Of a stretch of DNA of 64,000 nt, positions 47,248 to 62,400 are shown piece after piece. Position numbers and translations under genes: made by a program. Source of the stretch: Brachypodius melanocephalos (lineage: Eukaryota > Chordata > Aves > Passeriformes > Pycnonotidae); NCBI GenBank assembly GCA_013398615.1, contig VZSR01003807.1, forward strand, positions 592,919 through 656,918, given 5' to 3'. Position 1 is the stretch's first letter. Each line of letters opens with the position of its first letter. The notes beneath the pieces are model-generated. The model was not told the origin of the DNA, did no database searches, and saw nothing but the letters and a program-made list of their open reading frames with translations.

Positions 47248-47253
47248 TTTATT
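47248..47253 (-). promoter_or_regulatory. PHF10: Poly(A) signal of PHF10
   Basis: TTTATT on the plus strand, AATAAA on the minus strand, about 120 bp past the PHF10 stop codon. It would give a short 3' UTR of about 140-150 nt. Confidence 0.65.
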
Positions 47254-47374
47254 TAGTAAAAAGGAAAAAAAAAAGTGGTATTGCTCCTCTTATAGAGTGG
47301 TTGATTAAATAGCACCAGAGTATCACTTTAATTTGTGCAGTTAAGTTTTGGACAGCAAGTTTCTAGGGCTTTTC

Positions 47375-47460
47375 TTAGCCCTCCTTGCTGTTTTTCCCCC
47401 TTCTTCCTCCTCTTCTGGGTACAGGAGGGTCTTTCTGACAACAATCACAAATCCAGCGAC
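47375..47460 (-). CDS. PHF10: PHF10 coding exon 12 (C-terminus)
   Basis: 86 nt after a TTTCTTAG acceptor, reading [16 protein letters not shown]... to KNSKEG then TAA at 47375-47377. It supplies the last cysteines of the second PHD finger and a basic tail. Confidence 0.96.
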
Positions 47461-50400
47461 CTAAGAAAAGAAATTTATCAATTATTGGGAAACTAGCTAA
47501 GTTTGTTACTCTCATCTATTTAGGCAGCCCTTCACCATTCTGTTAAGGGCTTATCTGTTTGCAGTACTTCCTTTAATGTGAACAACCCATGCTTTTAAAA
47601 TTGAGCATCTTTGCTATAAAGCAGCATACGTAATTCACGCTCCCATGCAGACTCATTATCTGTAACCACTGGCTACACCAATCTTCATGGACCTCAGGAA
47701 GTGCCAGCACTGCCAAGGAGGTGGTTATTAGGTAAGAGCTTTACAAAAGATGCTTGAGTTTGCCAGTCATATTTTCACGTCAGTGACCAGAGGTTGAGGT
47801 CGTGAAGTTACCTAGAGCAGAAATGAATGGCAGTTGGGGAAGCATTTAACTGTTTATATTTCAACAGCTGGAATCAAAGGCTGCTTTGGTAATTTTGTAG
47901 TTTTGTAGACATACAATCTATTTTGATTATATTCTTAGGTCAGCCTCCAAGTGAAATCAGCCACAGAAACTGTAGGACAGTGACAGCTAGCTCCAGTGCT
48001 TCCCAGAATGGGGCAGTACAGTGTGTTTTAAGTACTGTCCAGGGAACAGTACTGTTCTGTCACTGCTACTGAATACATATTCATGAACTCACCATGGACT
48101 TAAAATGACATGTAAAGCAACAGTACCACTTGTTATCTTCTTTCTACTGCCCTGAGTTGGCTACATGATGTAAGTGACTGGGCAATTTAAAGCTACTGGC
48201 TTGCCTGCCTACCAGGGAGGTACTTCCGCTGCAGTTTTGATATTTGAGAATAAAAAAGGGAATGAAAGGGTTTTAAAAGGTTTTTACAAATATTGAGACA
48301 ACTATTTCATTTAGAAGCTAAAACAGCACAATTAATGTGAAAGCTATATTCTGGCAATATGCACCAATTGTTTCTTTTACAGGTTTCTTCAATGAAAAGA
48401 GGTGATCTCAGTATTCTATGGATATGGAAAATAAATAGTTCTGAGTGAGCCTGTTTGGATTATGCTGTAAAAGCCAACTATATTTCCTACATATGAATTG
48501 CCAGGTTTAACTGTGCACAACAAAATATACAGAAATAAAGCTTAGTAAAAAATCCAGGTCCTATAGTGTGAATGCTTTCCTACAGTGTTTCTTACTCTTA
48601 CCCGTCACACTTGTTTTAAACTGTTCTTTCAAAAGCAATGCATGTATTAATTCTGAAAGTGAGCCCAGGACTCAGAGAAAGTGGGAAGGGAACAAGTAAC
48701 TCTTACTTTATTACCTGAAGGGATAGCGTCAAGCCCCACACAGAAAGTGTGATAGCCACGGTCACACACATCACAGAACATCATTTCTTCTTCATGGTGA
48801 GGCTGCCCACATATAATGCACGTTTTACACTCCATACATTGCCAAGGGTAAGTCTTAATCATAGCAACAAGCTCCGGGGTCATATCAAGGCAAGAAGGGT
48901 GGCCTAGATTAAAACCAGTGTTATTATTTTTATGCCTGAAATGGAATTTAAAATTAGTTAGACTGTTTGCTTTTACCGAACATGAAGCTTAGCTCACCTC
49001 CTGAGTATGCGAGCACAGAGAACATGAAAGAGAGATGGGGTCATAACAAAGGACAGAAAAAGCAACTGAACTCTTGCTACACATGGAATACACTAAATAT
49101 GTCCACAAACAGATCTGTCAAATTCCCTTAGGAATCCATTTAGTGTTGTATGTAGATACTCACCACTGTTGTCACACTGGGAGCAATGTATAAGAGCTTC
49201 AGGCTTTCCTTTCTTGTTGGACTCCTTACCCTTCAGACAAATTCCACATATAGCATTTGGAATGACCTTTGGCTGGAAGGGTAGAAGAGGGCTATAAATT
49301 CATTCCAGAAGAATTTACAGATTCAACAGGAAATGTCATCTATCTCCTTAACTATTAAAATTAAGAAACTATCTGTCAGGATGTGTGAACCCTGAAACAC
49401 GTGACAATAATCACTGACAAGCAGCAGCATTGAGAAGAATCGTATATTTAACTAGATAAAATTTTGCATTTGTCACTGAATTATATGTAAATCCAACTGG
49501 ATCAAAAGCACATACTTGCATCTTCCTATTAATTCATCAGCTAATATTCTCCTCATGGTACACTAAATGTGACATAGGGTGAAAAATTTCAGGAAGATTA
49601 CTCCAGTATAGAACACTACTTCATGAATTTCTGTGTGGGTTTCATGTTTATGGAGGAAATTATATATAAGGTTTTTTTACTTTCATTACATTTGTCCCTA
49701 CATATGGAAAATTAATTACAAAAGCAATAAACTTGATTTTTTCTATCTCCAGTTTCAAATTATCTGGTTAGCTATGCTGTACAGGGCTGTATTTCTTTTA
49801 CCATTCCTTCTTGTATCTAGTCACAATCATGTAAGAAACAAGAGCCTTGCATTTGACTGGAGATTTACATTTATAATTTTTCTAAGTGATCATCTGGAGT
49901 GTGTCTGGGTCCATGAGATCCATTTAAAGGGTGAGAGAAATAGCACTCTGTTACAGCGTGGAACATCTGCCTATGTATTCTGTGTGCCAACTTCACAGAC
50001 TCACCAATGGTTTCATCCTGATGAGGCCAGAGGAAGAAGGCATTCCAAATTTCAGAAACATGGCAGTAGTTACATTGTTGAGCTTTGCTGCATAATGCAA
50101 CTAGTGAGAAATGCAGCCTAGAATTAATGTAGTACTCACTGATGTTAAACTGACTAGTGCCAGTTTTAAAAAACAATGTTGCTGCAGAGACCCAGCTAGC
50201 AGAGGGAGCTGAACAGCTTGCCAGTAAGCAAGAATCCCAGTCAACTACCAACCACACATAGGGAGAAGAATGAAGTTTAATTTTAAAACATTTAAAAAGT
50301 GAAAACCCAAATAAATAAATAAATAAATAAATAAAAATAATTACAAAGATCTTTTGCAGTACAACTTATTTTTAAGTGTGTTTCTTTCCCCAGCCAGTTT

Positions 50401-53400
50401 TTGATAGCACCTAATAAGGTAAATAGTATCTTGACTCATTTTTAAAGCATCAGGATGCATTGCTTTAAGTTTTCTGAAATTTTTAATGTGCTTTTTATGT
50501 CAAAATATGGCTAGAGCCTGCTTCAAATTGTTTGGTCTAAGGAGTTTTATTCAAGAAAGTAGACCACCACACCGTATGTTTATAGGTAACTTCCTTCAAA
50601 AGATGACAGAGGCATTCATAGACACTTTTTTTTTTTTGCTTATTTATTTTAAAAAAGCAAAGTCAACCTGTTTTATACATAAATATAATAAAACAGTAAA
50701 AGAAGTCTAACACACAAACATTTCTACAAAATAATAAATATAATGGAAGCAAAACCACACACAAACTCTTTTACTGTTAACTATACTACATGTCCTACAT
50801 GTATACCTGTATACCCTGCTCCTCCCAACAAAAGTGGCACATGCTTAAACCTTGTCAGTGTGGCAGCATTTACCCTTCCATTGTTTAGACTAATTTTTTT
50901 AAAATTGTATTGTAATCTAAGAATCCAAGCCTTTCTAGCATAGCAAGCACACTTTTCTAATCAGACTTCTGGCTTGTTACAGATTTGTATTTTACTGCCT
51001 TTAATATACAACAGCACACTCCCCAGCACTCCAGCCAAAGTGAGCTGCTTTTTGGACACATCCAAGTGTTACAGGTATGTGCAGTTCATATTCTGATACA
51101 TATAACTCTCAAGGTAGACATTGCTATAGATGCATTTATTAACAATGCTTTCATCTAGTCTTAAACCTGTATTCATTAGAAACTGTGCATACTAAAGGGG
51201 TGAGAATCACAGCCTTTTAAGCATGAAGTTCCAACAGTATGGAAGTATTTTTACAAAAATGAGAAAAAAAAGGTAAAAAAAAAAAATCAAGACTATTCAC
51301 ATTTTAATCCAGTTCCATTCTACCACCATAAATGGCTTTCAGAAATGCTATTAAAAAGTCTGTCAATTCCAAATGGGAAGTCACAATATCCCATCTCATT
51401 AGGAGTAAATTTTGCTTTCTACACCCCCATATCACTGGGATAAGATAGGGGAGAAAATGAATGCAGGGTCAAAACAATGACTGTGCTGTGTAGGTTTTCA
51501 CTTCCATGCTGCTGTGCTGCAGCTGCCAAAGTAAGCTTTCCAACTACACCATTTTTATAACATCCTATTCTGAATGCAAAGCGTTACATTTTCATATACA
51601 GTGACCCAAAATAGAAGTGTTGCAAAATAAAGATACTCAATACATTTCAGTTTTATGTGCAAAAAAATCTCCTGTACTTTTAACAGTACCCTGTGTGTGC
51701 AATTGTAGCAGTCAGTCCTGCAGCAACAGACTCACTACTTGTAACGCGACAAAATGTAAAACACATGCTAATCGTTCTTTGTTAAAGAACTGATAATAAA
51801 AAAGACTCCATATAAAATACAGTATTTCTTTTACTTGAAAATAACGCAGTGGAAATGTATGGAATCCTGTAATACTCATAACGTGGCTATAAGTATACAT
51901 ATATATGCTGATGCCATAGCAATTATCCTTCAATTTTAACTACATGTAACCAAAAGATTAGTGTCCTACAAAAATAGTCCAATATTGGAGAACAATATAG
52001 AACGAAAGTATTATAAAGATTTCACAGGGAAAACATTTTGAATCAGTTAAGCCTTTGGCTCAAAGTGCCTTAATATGTAGGCACATATGATAGGTATATT
52101 GTTATCTGGTGTTTTTATAGACTCACAAACAAGAATCATTCTGTCATGCCAGTTAAAACAGCTCATGTAATTTGGCTTATTATAAGATTTCAAATGTTCC
52201 CACAAACAAGAAAGCCAATCCTCTCACCCTCCTAACATATCATTACCACCCCAGACTTAACAACAGCTGGATGGTTGATGCAGGCAGGGTATGCTGACAT
52301 TGCAAAGATGTGGCACTGTAAGTTTATAGTAAGACCTTGTTACTGACAGAACCAGTGATTTTGAACCAGTAATTGATATGGGAATCCATTTTCAAAATGC
52401 AGTGCTGTACACTACTACTGCTCTTCTACAATTTTGAGTCCAAAACTATGCCAAAAGTTCTTCTCCACAAGTTCTCTCTCTATGCATTCATAAGACCATT
52501 AAATAGATTCAACTAATCAAACACTTGGGCATCTCACAGCTAAGTGAAGCTTCTGTAAACCAACAGCACACAATTTCTGATGTCAGGTTAAACAAAGCTA
52601 AAGTAAAATTTCAGCCTTCATCGTTGGATTTCATGTTCATGGGAATACTGAAATGTATTCTATGTCTACTACTTCTTGCAAAGTTACATATAAAAATATA
52701 TATATATATATGTGGTAATCACAGTCTAAATCTACACAGTTCACGCATTTCTTAATAAGTTCCTGAAAAGAGAAAATGCAACTGGAGCTTGCTGTCTGTT
52801 ATGAACTTGTACAGATACTGTATGTAGAGGAAATTTATCAAAGCTGTCCAATTCTTGCTGGAAATTAGCTTCTTATTGTAAGTTATAGTTTATTTACTAT
52901 TAACTTGGTAAACACAGGCAGTGAATATTTATAAACATAAAATCCAAGCCATCAACAGCTCACTTTTGCTGAGACAGATTCTCAGTATTTACAAACTTGT
53001 CACTGACAAAAGTGGTCCTTGTCCCATAACTGTCAACAAGCATTCCTGACTGGTAAACACTCAATCCTATCTTAACTTAGTGTTTTCCCTCTTTATGGGT
53101 TTATTCCTGCTCACAAAAAAGTCAACGGAAAATTCTCATCCCTCTCAGTAGATAATTATATGCTTTAAATGTGTTACAGTTTATTCAGATCCGCTCTCAG
53201 TATGCAGAATAGTAACACATAAACAATGCATGTCAATTCCCATTTCTTCTGAAAAGTATTTTTATCATAATTCTTGAAATTATTATACAGGAATACTGAA
53301 GATTATGGTCTTAGGTTCGGCAATCGCTGCTTGATAGCTGAAATGTCAACATCCTCACCAAGTTTCTAGTTTAGATAAAAGCATATTGTCCACAAATGTT

Positions 53401-56400
53401 ACTACATAGTATGAACTACATAAAAAGCTATTTTCCAAATACTGTTACAGGGGTTACATAACGTTGCCTACACAGCTGTAGTAAGCTTTTTGCCTTCCAT
53501 CCAATACATTGTAACATTGTAGGATAAAAGGCTGTACTTAAAATTAATGTCATAACAATATGTTCAGCCATACAGCTGCACTTTACAGGACTGCCCTCTT
53601 GGTATGCTGCCATATGAAATAGAAAAAAAAGTAACAGTGAATGCTAGCTTCAAACTGGCACATACTTCTGACTGCTATGTTAAAGCAGATACAGAGATGT
53701 TGAGCTCCAATGATAAATCCACAATGGATTTTTCTAGCATTACTGCCTATGAATCTAAGAAGGTAACCCAATAGGAGGCCACTGTACAGCTAGGGTAAAG
53801 AAAAGCCTCACACTAAATATAAGCAAAAAGGAAATAAGGAAGCAAACAGATGGAGCACACAACAGGAGAACAGCTAGTGAAGTACAGCAAGCAGAAGTTC
53901 CACGTTATTGGAAAAACCAATTACTTCAGGAAGAAGCTGGTGAATAAAATTCAGTCAGGGGCTTTTTTCTTCTACCTTGTACCCAGGAACTGATTTGGGT
54001 AATACAGAACGTTTGGAACCATCTTTTCTTGGAGTAGCACTTTTGTCTCTTGTTTTTTGTCTTCCCTGAAAAGAATCCTCCTGGTTGTCTGTAGCGCAAT
54101 CACCTTCAGATACATTGCCAGACGAATTGTCCTATAATAAAAATACCATAGCTATATTTTTTTATTTTTTTGGATAGACAGACAAGTCTTTCCTATGCCC
54201 CTTCAGAGTCAACTGAGGTAAGAGAAGGATATGTCATTCCTTCTGCAAAAGCAAGGGGTTTATCACAATCTAGAACACCTTTGTTCACAACATTTATAAT
54301 CTGTTTTTTTCTGGTTTAAGAGACTGGCATCAGACCAGCAGTCATGTTTTTGCAGTTGGTCTTGGTACCAGTGTGGGGAGCATAACAGTGTAAATCTCTG
54401 AAGTGTTTTCATTAGAAGTCAGCAAGAAATCAACTAAATATAAGATGCTGTTTACAACATAAAGGGCCAGCAAAAAGTTAAAAGTGCCCTTGTCATGCAT
54501 TTAAAATGTACAAGAACAGCCTTGAATTAAATATGTGAAGGTTTCTTCTGCCACCCTCACCTACTGTTTTCACCAGGAGCAATCTAAATATTTAATCTGG
54601 ACTGCAGCAGAAGAATAGCCATCAATGGCAAAACACGCTTCCACATTTTATACAGAACCAAACAACAGAATTTATTTTCCAGTTAAAGCTTTTTTTTTCT
54701 TTTTTTGAGGAATGAGAAGGCAAGAAAGAGGGGAAGAGGTTCAAAGAGGGTGAGAGATCAATGTAGGCATAATTAAGAGCAGCAGCACAAGACTTTTCTC
54801 AGAAGTGTTAATAAAGGCTTCGAAAAAGCTCCAGAAGGAAGCAGTGTGATTACTCACATTTATTACAATAAAACCCAAGAGGCCAAATAACAATGGTACC
54901 CTACAGTAAAACACACTCTGTAAAAACACAATAGTAATCAGCTTGTGCCCCAGGTCTTAAAATCAAAACAGACAAAACAGACACAGAGCAAATGGCGGAG
55001 TGTAACACAAAAGCAGATTGAACTATGTGGCAACAAGAGATGGAATGTTTCACCATTATTTTAGGGGAAGAGTTTTTTAGGTAAGGCCCACTAAAACACT
55101 ACAGGAAAGAAAACTGCTACCAACTCCAACAATGGAGCAGTGGGCTTTGTGAAAAAGGAAATGTTATAAAGCATAATGTCAGACTCACCAGGGAGATTTG
55201 ACAAACAGTACGTAGCCCAAATCTAACAATGCCCCACCTCTGTGTTTCTTTCTGAACTATATGCCTCCTTCAATGACTAACTGTGGACCTCTGCTCCCAT
55301 AGCCAAAACCACTTCACAGGAATCTGATTATCAATCTTCTACACTTCTCTATGCATTTCAAACTCAAGGACATTTTTCCTTCTGTATTCTGTCACCAAAA
55401 AAAAAAAAAAAAATATTTCTGAGCCTCTGTGAAAAATCAAAAAGATAGCCTATTTGGTCCAGTTACTCTTCTTTACCACTAATGAGAATGGAAGTCAATG
55501 GAAAAGAAAACTGGGAAAAAATGGTTAAAGACACTGACCAACTGTAAAAAAGCTGGAGTGTGATTAAACTCAAAATTTGAGTTGACACTTAGCATGTTAT
55601 GTTTATATGATTGCTTCTTCTCACAAAAATGCAAGCAGAAACAGTGTATTAAACACCTATCTCTCCTTTTGTTAACCTATAAGCTGACCTCTTCCTTTCT
55701 TCAATTATAAGTATCTTACAAAATTCAAAGAAGATAAATATTTGCATGACAAAATTTAGAACTGTACATACCCACCGTCAAACATGTTCATCAATCATGC
55801 TAGAAATTGCTAAATGCACTGTGACATTCCACTGCTGTTAAAATTAGGGCTAAACTTCTGGAAAGAGATTGTCACCAACACGAAAACTGCACCAATACAC
55901 CAATGGTTCAGTTGTATTCAGCTAATTTGATTCTCAGCTGGCTCTTGAGCATTTAAAGCACTGTCAAGGTACATACGTGAAAGCTTCTCTTAAATTTAAG
56001 CTAACATTAAATTTTGCATTTGCACAAGTGGAGAGAACATAAGAATCTTTTAAAAGTTGTATTGTAAAGAAAAAACACAGTGCTTTTTACCTTCTTTCTA
56101 AACTATAATGAAGTAACTTTCTATACTGAGTACATGCTGCTTCCACATCACAAAAAAAAAAAAAAAAAAAGCTATGACTTTATCAACACCTTTGCTTTTG
56201 GGACATATTCTGTAGGACTTCAAACAGCAAAAGATACTGTGACCTGAACTACAGTATTCATTCTCCTCAGAAATGCCAGCAACTTCCCCTTAGGAAAACG
56301 GGCATAATGAAGAGCTGCATTGGAACGCTTCTTCAAAATTTCTTTAAACAAAACAAACAAAAGAAATTTTTTAAAAAGGAGGATAAGGCCTGAAATATCA

Positions 56401-59400
56401 AATATTTGTTCAATTTACTCTGAAAATGGACCAAAACAGAAAGCAATGGAGAGCAATGCTATGAAATAAACAGAAGTACTAAAAAAGGTCTTCCCTTCAT
56501 TTTGCAAATGTTCAAAGATTCTAAGAAACTAATTAAACTAACAAAAGTGAAGAGAAAGGGTGTTTTTTTTTTATTCAAGAATACTTTCAATTTGTCTCAC
56601 CGAATTGCCTTTGGTTTTTCTTTTTTCATCACCTCGCCCTTCCTCTGCATCATCTGAATCTCCATCACTGTCCAGGGTAAGCAGCTCCGGATCCAAAGGA
56701 GGTTCATAAAGAGCCGTGTTTAATGGCAAGTAACGAAGTTCATCTGGAGAGTATCTGAAGTTAAATAAACAGAATTCATTCATTCAAGTGTACTTTATGG
56801 ATAAATATTAAGTCACACAGTACACAGGAACTTTAATAAGTAAGAGTCTCCCTTTTTTCAGGAAGGAACATAAAAACATGCAGTTCTGAAAACAAAGGAA
56901 ACATACTAATTTCTCCTCCCAAACGTGATACCATGTATAGTACTTGTCTTACTTATAGAGCAGATATTCATGGAACACAGGTATATTTGCAAAGTTTTAA
57001 CCAATCCATGTTACTATGCCCAACAGATCATACACTTTGTTTATGAATGTACAGTGCCCCGTAACATGTGTACAGTTTTAACCCAGGACACACGAACATG
57101 TCCACAGCGAAGTCAAGAATACAGCCGTATAGCTGATTATTGGGAACAAAAAAAATGTGTATGAGAATGTAATTTTGGAAGAATGCAAATGTGTAATCAC
57201 GCTGCTTATAGCTGGCCAACATGCATAATCTACCCTTTTTCTTTTTAATCCTAAAGACTAAGAAAAAAGTGAAAGTCCTCTTACTGCTGAGGACAAGCAC
57301 TGTAAGGAACAGGATACTATTTTGCTGCATATTGTGAAAGGTTGTGTCCTTCATTGAGACAGAAAAGCAGTTTCACTAGCAGCTTACAAGTGCAAAATAA
57401 ATCTAACGCAAAGTAATTTTAATTCAATTGATTTAATAAAATTGAAGTCCTTCAGGAACATCCTGTAACATGCAAATTTGGGATGGGCTGTATGAACACA
57501 CACTGGAAGGAGCAAGCCACATGCAGACAAAGAGCTTCTCTACAGAAAACCAAGCACATGTTGCATGAATATTGTCTCTGTTGTACAACAGTAAGACTTC
57601 AGCAAAATCTTCAAATCTGTATGGATCTGTTCAATGGTAGCATGCTGCTAGTAAAATCCTAAATTTATGTCAACAGTCAAGTAACACATTTTTCATGAAA
57701 TGTTAAGGTCCAGCTTGCAATTTCTTTCTCTCTTGCCTACAAATCCAACATCAAACTTAAACCACAAGACCAAATTCTTTTTTAAAGTTTCTAAAAATTC
57801 AAAATAGAACAGCAAGACTGTCACACAGAAGACACATGATCACAAGCCACCATTACAACCCTTTGATATAAAAACATTAATTTTAGCACACATGCAGAGG
57901 CAGACGATAAGTAAACAGGAAGGTGGCAGGAGTGAAATCAGTGTCCCTTTTTACTGTGGTAAACACCTAAGCAGGCCAAATCTCAGGCACTGCAATACAT
58001 CAGCAGAGACAGTGCTCTTGCCGTCAGCACTGTTTTGTTGACACAAGCTGTCACACTGTGCGTCTTTGAAGATTATTAAGATTTGCAAACTAAAATTAAT
58101 TTGAAACCTTACAGCAAAGACACTGAAATGTTTTCCACCTGCTACATGTAGACAGAAGAGATCAGTGCAACAGAATTGGCAGTTGGAATGCTTTTTAAAT
58201 ACCTTTTGTAGTATTCCTGGAACTGGCCGGGTATGAGAGCCACTGGATAAGGACTAACCTTTGTTCTCTCTGTAGGCAAGATTTTGTATTTTCCTTGAGG
58301 CACCTGGATTATCTGCATTGTTTAATATAAAACAATGACATTTTTGTTTCACATAGAAACAGTTGAGCCTTCCTCACCAAATACCCCTCGAAGTATTTTT
58401 TAACTTGCCAGTTTTACTGAATCGGAACAGCTACCTGAGTTTCAATTCATTAAAATGCTAAGAGATTCCACTCAGAAAACACTATCACGGATTAAATCCA
58501 ATTCCTAAGTATCTAATTAACTGAACAAAGATTAGGTAAGATCCCTTTAAACAGTATACTATGAAAAATAATTTCGAAATTAAAATCTAAAATTGAAACG
58601 GTAAACATTAACATTTGTGACAGGCATCTTTAGCATGAATTGTCACTATTGGTCAATATTGCTTTAGAGTAGAAAGAACACATCCATCTAATGCTGAAAC
58701 CAGACTGTACTATTAAAAATCCGTTAATAATATAAATCTATGGAAAGGGGAAGCTTACACAAGAAGCGTTCCTCCTCTTAGAAGGAAACGGAAGTAATTA
58801 TCCACTATCTTGTCTCTAAAGCTAGATTAGTTTCATTTTCCATTTCAGGAAAATGAAAACTTTCCATAATGGACTGCCATGTAACAAGCCATGTTTGCTT
58901 TACTGCTTTTATAGAAGCAGAACAGCACTGCTTCAAAATGCCAAATAATTTTTTTAAATCACGCATAGAGGCATGTAACATATGCAATACAAATATAATA
59001 TAACACCTAACAAAGAACAAAGGCATAATATTGACAGGCAGCACACTTTTAGGTATTAAATAGTTTTCTTTTTAACTTCAGGTATTGTGAGGCAAAATTT
59101 TGGAGGTATTCAAAAGAAAAATTAGCCGTTTATATGAATAAACAATACTCTTAGTTTTATGCTATTACTATCAAAATAAAGACATGATAACAAAATAACA
59201 CTGAGATTTTTTAGAGCTTCCTGAGACAGACAAGTATTTTCAAGTTAAAAAAGTTTGCAGGTTCAATATATTTGAGATTATTATTTTTAGCAGTACTACT
59301 CATTTAACAGCGAAACTGTAAGTCTCTATATAAAAATAATCAACCCCCTTGAAAATAGTTAAAATGGTACCAAAACCAACTTCACTAAAAGAAGCAAGGA

Positions 59401-62400
59401 GCTCCCTCCTCACAACTGGCAGGAAATTTAACTTTGCCTACATGTGTCTGTAAATCAAAATAGGCTCTTCTTTCTTCCATCCGCTCTCGGTTTAAATTGC
59501 TGTTGAATTCTGCAGCTTTCTTGGCAGCTTTTTTAATGTATTCTGGAACTTTACTGGCTTCTACTTTCTGTGTGTTCTGCTGCTGCATTTGCTGGAATAA
59601 AAACAATTACGTTAATTCACATACCTTTTACTATCAGTTTGAGAAGAACTTTTTCTCACACTCCCATTGCAGATTTGGTTCAGTTAAATGGTAATTACTT
59701 ACAGAATACTCTTTGTAATGATCTGTTATTCGCTGCCGTTCCTTCTCTTGCAGTATAACAGAATACTCAGCATGTTTGGCAGGGTATTCTTTAATCATAA
59801 GATCAATTACTTCATCACTACGCAAAGCTGTTAGACCTGAAATAAATAAAAGCAATAATGATGCTATCTGGCAAAAGTAACTGTAGGTTATTTATAGCCC
59901 ACAATGACCTACTCAAAGTTTTTGAGTAGCTAAAGTGCTTTTCCTTCTCAAGTAGCAGGGAACTGGTGCCATTTAGCTTTCAAGGCTGAGTTTGCTTGTA
60001 CCCAGGACTCCTGTCATTACTTACAGCTATGGATCCCTTCACATTGACTCAAGCACCTATTAAACTCACTGGTGAGGCAGAACCTTTGCTCTAGATGGGA
60101 CCTCGTGGACTGCTAGTTTCAGTTTCCTGGTGAAGTTTCACTACCCTGCAGAATCTTTACTGAAATTATGAGGTTTACATAAAGTCTCTATACAAATCAG
60201 GGAAGAATCATTAGGAGAGCAATTCAGAGCAGCAAACTGCACACAGACTTCTGACTCCCAATTAAAAGTATTTCAAATTCAGAAGTCAGAATGCTTCAGT
60301 TTGCAGGTACAATGCAGATCTCCTCCCCTGAAGGTTCCAAAACAACTAATGTCCAAATATGGACAATAGCACAGAATGATTTATGTTACTACCACTGATT
60401 ATAACTATAATTTTAAAAACAAGGGTAGTTAGCACACATCTCTATTGGATATATGAAGCAGAATGTAACATTTTCCTCTATATATAAGAATTAGGTATGG
60501 TTCTCTTAGCATAGTTGAGTGAATGAAGAATAGACAGGTTGCACATGAGAAATGATGGTATACTAAAGACTGTTAGCATATAAAATAACATTACATTTTC
60601 ACAGACTCCCGATACACAGAAAAATATAACATGGCAGCATCATTTAACCTCTAACATGTCCAAATCACATATTTTGGAGGTATTCAAAAGAAAAATTAGC
60701 TGTTTATATGAATAAACAATACTCTTAGTTTTATGCTATTACTATCAAAATAAAGACACTATAACAAAATAACACTGAGATTTTTTAGAGTAAGAAAAAA
60801 GCCCTTTCAATACAAGCCTCAAAAATTCCATCAATCCATTTCAAGTATATTGAAGTGCCTTAATATACACTCTTCTAATTTCTAACATAGAAGCTGAACC
60901 ATTTAAGATACACTGATTTTTGCTGGGCTCCAGTGCAATGCAGCAAAATAAGACCAATATATATAAAGACACCCTGTACATATATATGCAATATATACTA
61001 CCATGTATATCTGTACATATAATGTATATATATGAGACCACACAATTATGGTGGTCTCTCTTCTCAGAGGAAAAAGCTTCTAGAAGTTAGTTTAGAATAT
61101 AGCAAAATCCCCTCTCAGTAATTTAAATAGATCCAAAACATATTTGTTAATAAAAAATCTGGAATACTGAAACATTATGGCAAATTTACTAATCTAATAA
61201 TAAACCGGTATTAATTTCAGAATTGTGAGAGGGACGCAATTCTTCTCTACCAAACTGAACCCTCTTTTTCAGAGTGCCACACTTTTTATGCTGTAATAAG
61301 AAGTGTAAAAATTGTTTTCTTACCTAGTGTGCATTGAGTCTCTGTGATAACATTTAGTTCTCTGAGGTAGAGCTTCTCCTTATGAGATAAATCTCGCCTT
61401 TCTAAATCTCAAAAAAATCAAAAAAGAGAAATAAAAATGTGTGCAATAACTGAAACACCCCCATAAGCACTGTCAAAGTATTTCAACAGTTTTGTTTCCA
61501 GGCAGCTAGAGCCTGTATTATACTGGTATTCCAAGAAACATGACAACTTTATAAATCAATTTTAAATTTAACAATGTAGGGACATGGTAAATTTTCTTGA
61601 CCTATTGTAGGTCAAGACCCTGCCTGTAGTCATGATTCACAGAAAAACTAAAGAAACCTAATGTATAAGTTCAGATGCAGAAAATTTTACCAAGCACTGA
61701 AAGTACAGTCTTTTTTCTTTTACCATGATTTTTAAAAACAAATTCCCCCCCCAAAAAAGCCAGATTTGACAACTCTGAATAATACTCAAATACCCACATA
61801 ATACTCAAATACTAGAACCTCCACAAACATAATATTTTTCCACAGTGTAGGAATGTTGCCACAATTCAGGAAACAAAATACAGAGATCCAGTTACGCAGT
61901 AAGAAATCATCAACAAATCACTAAAAATAAAATTGACATCAGTTTTCAAACAGAACTTGCTAATCTAACCCCCAACTCAGACTTGTTTGCAAATTTTCAC
62001 TGGCAATAGCACAAAGTCTTATATTACTTTGAAAACCAGTGGATACATTATATCTCCAGTAATGCAAATATCAAGTACAAGTATAATCCAGGTCTGCTTT
62101 TCTTGGGTCTTTATTTTTAACAGTTAGCTCATCCTATTACCGAAGAAGCACAGACCGCACCCAAAATGTTTAGAAACACAAGCTTTTAGAAGAAAAACTT
62201 CAAAAATAAATACCTGGATATTTTCTTTTAAAGGAAGTCACACCCAAATATTCACTGACTTGCTCCTGAAGCATATAGTATTCTCCTGTTTCATCAGGTG
62301 GCCATTTGTATTCTATCAAATTTTCAGCAGGAAAATAACTATACCTAAACATAAGAACAATGTTACAACAAATCACACCAATCCTTAAGAATACTACTTA

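Noticed and set aside
49633..50121. 162-codon plus-strand frame in PHF10 intron 9
   Set aside because: No recognisable domain, antisense to PHF10, and composition like the surrounding AT-rich intron.
56152..56171. Poly-A runs at 55.39 and 56.15 kb as retrogene tails
   Set aside because: No recognisable retroposed body or poly(A) signal adjoins them; plain homopolymer expansion is simpler.
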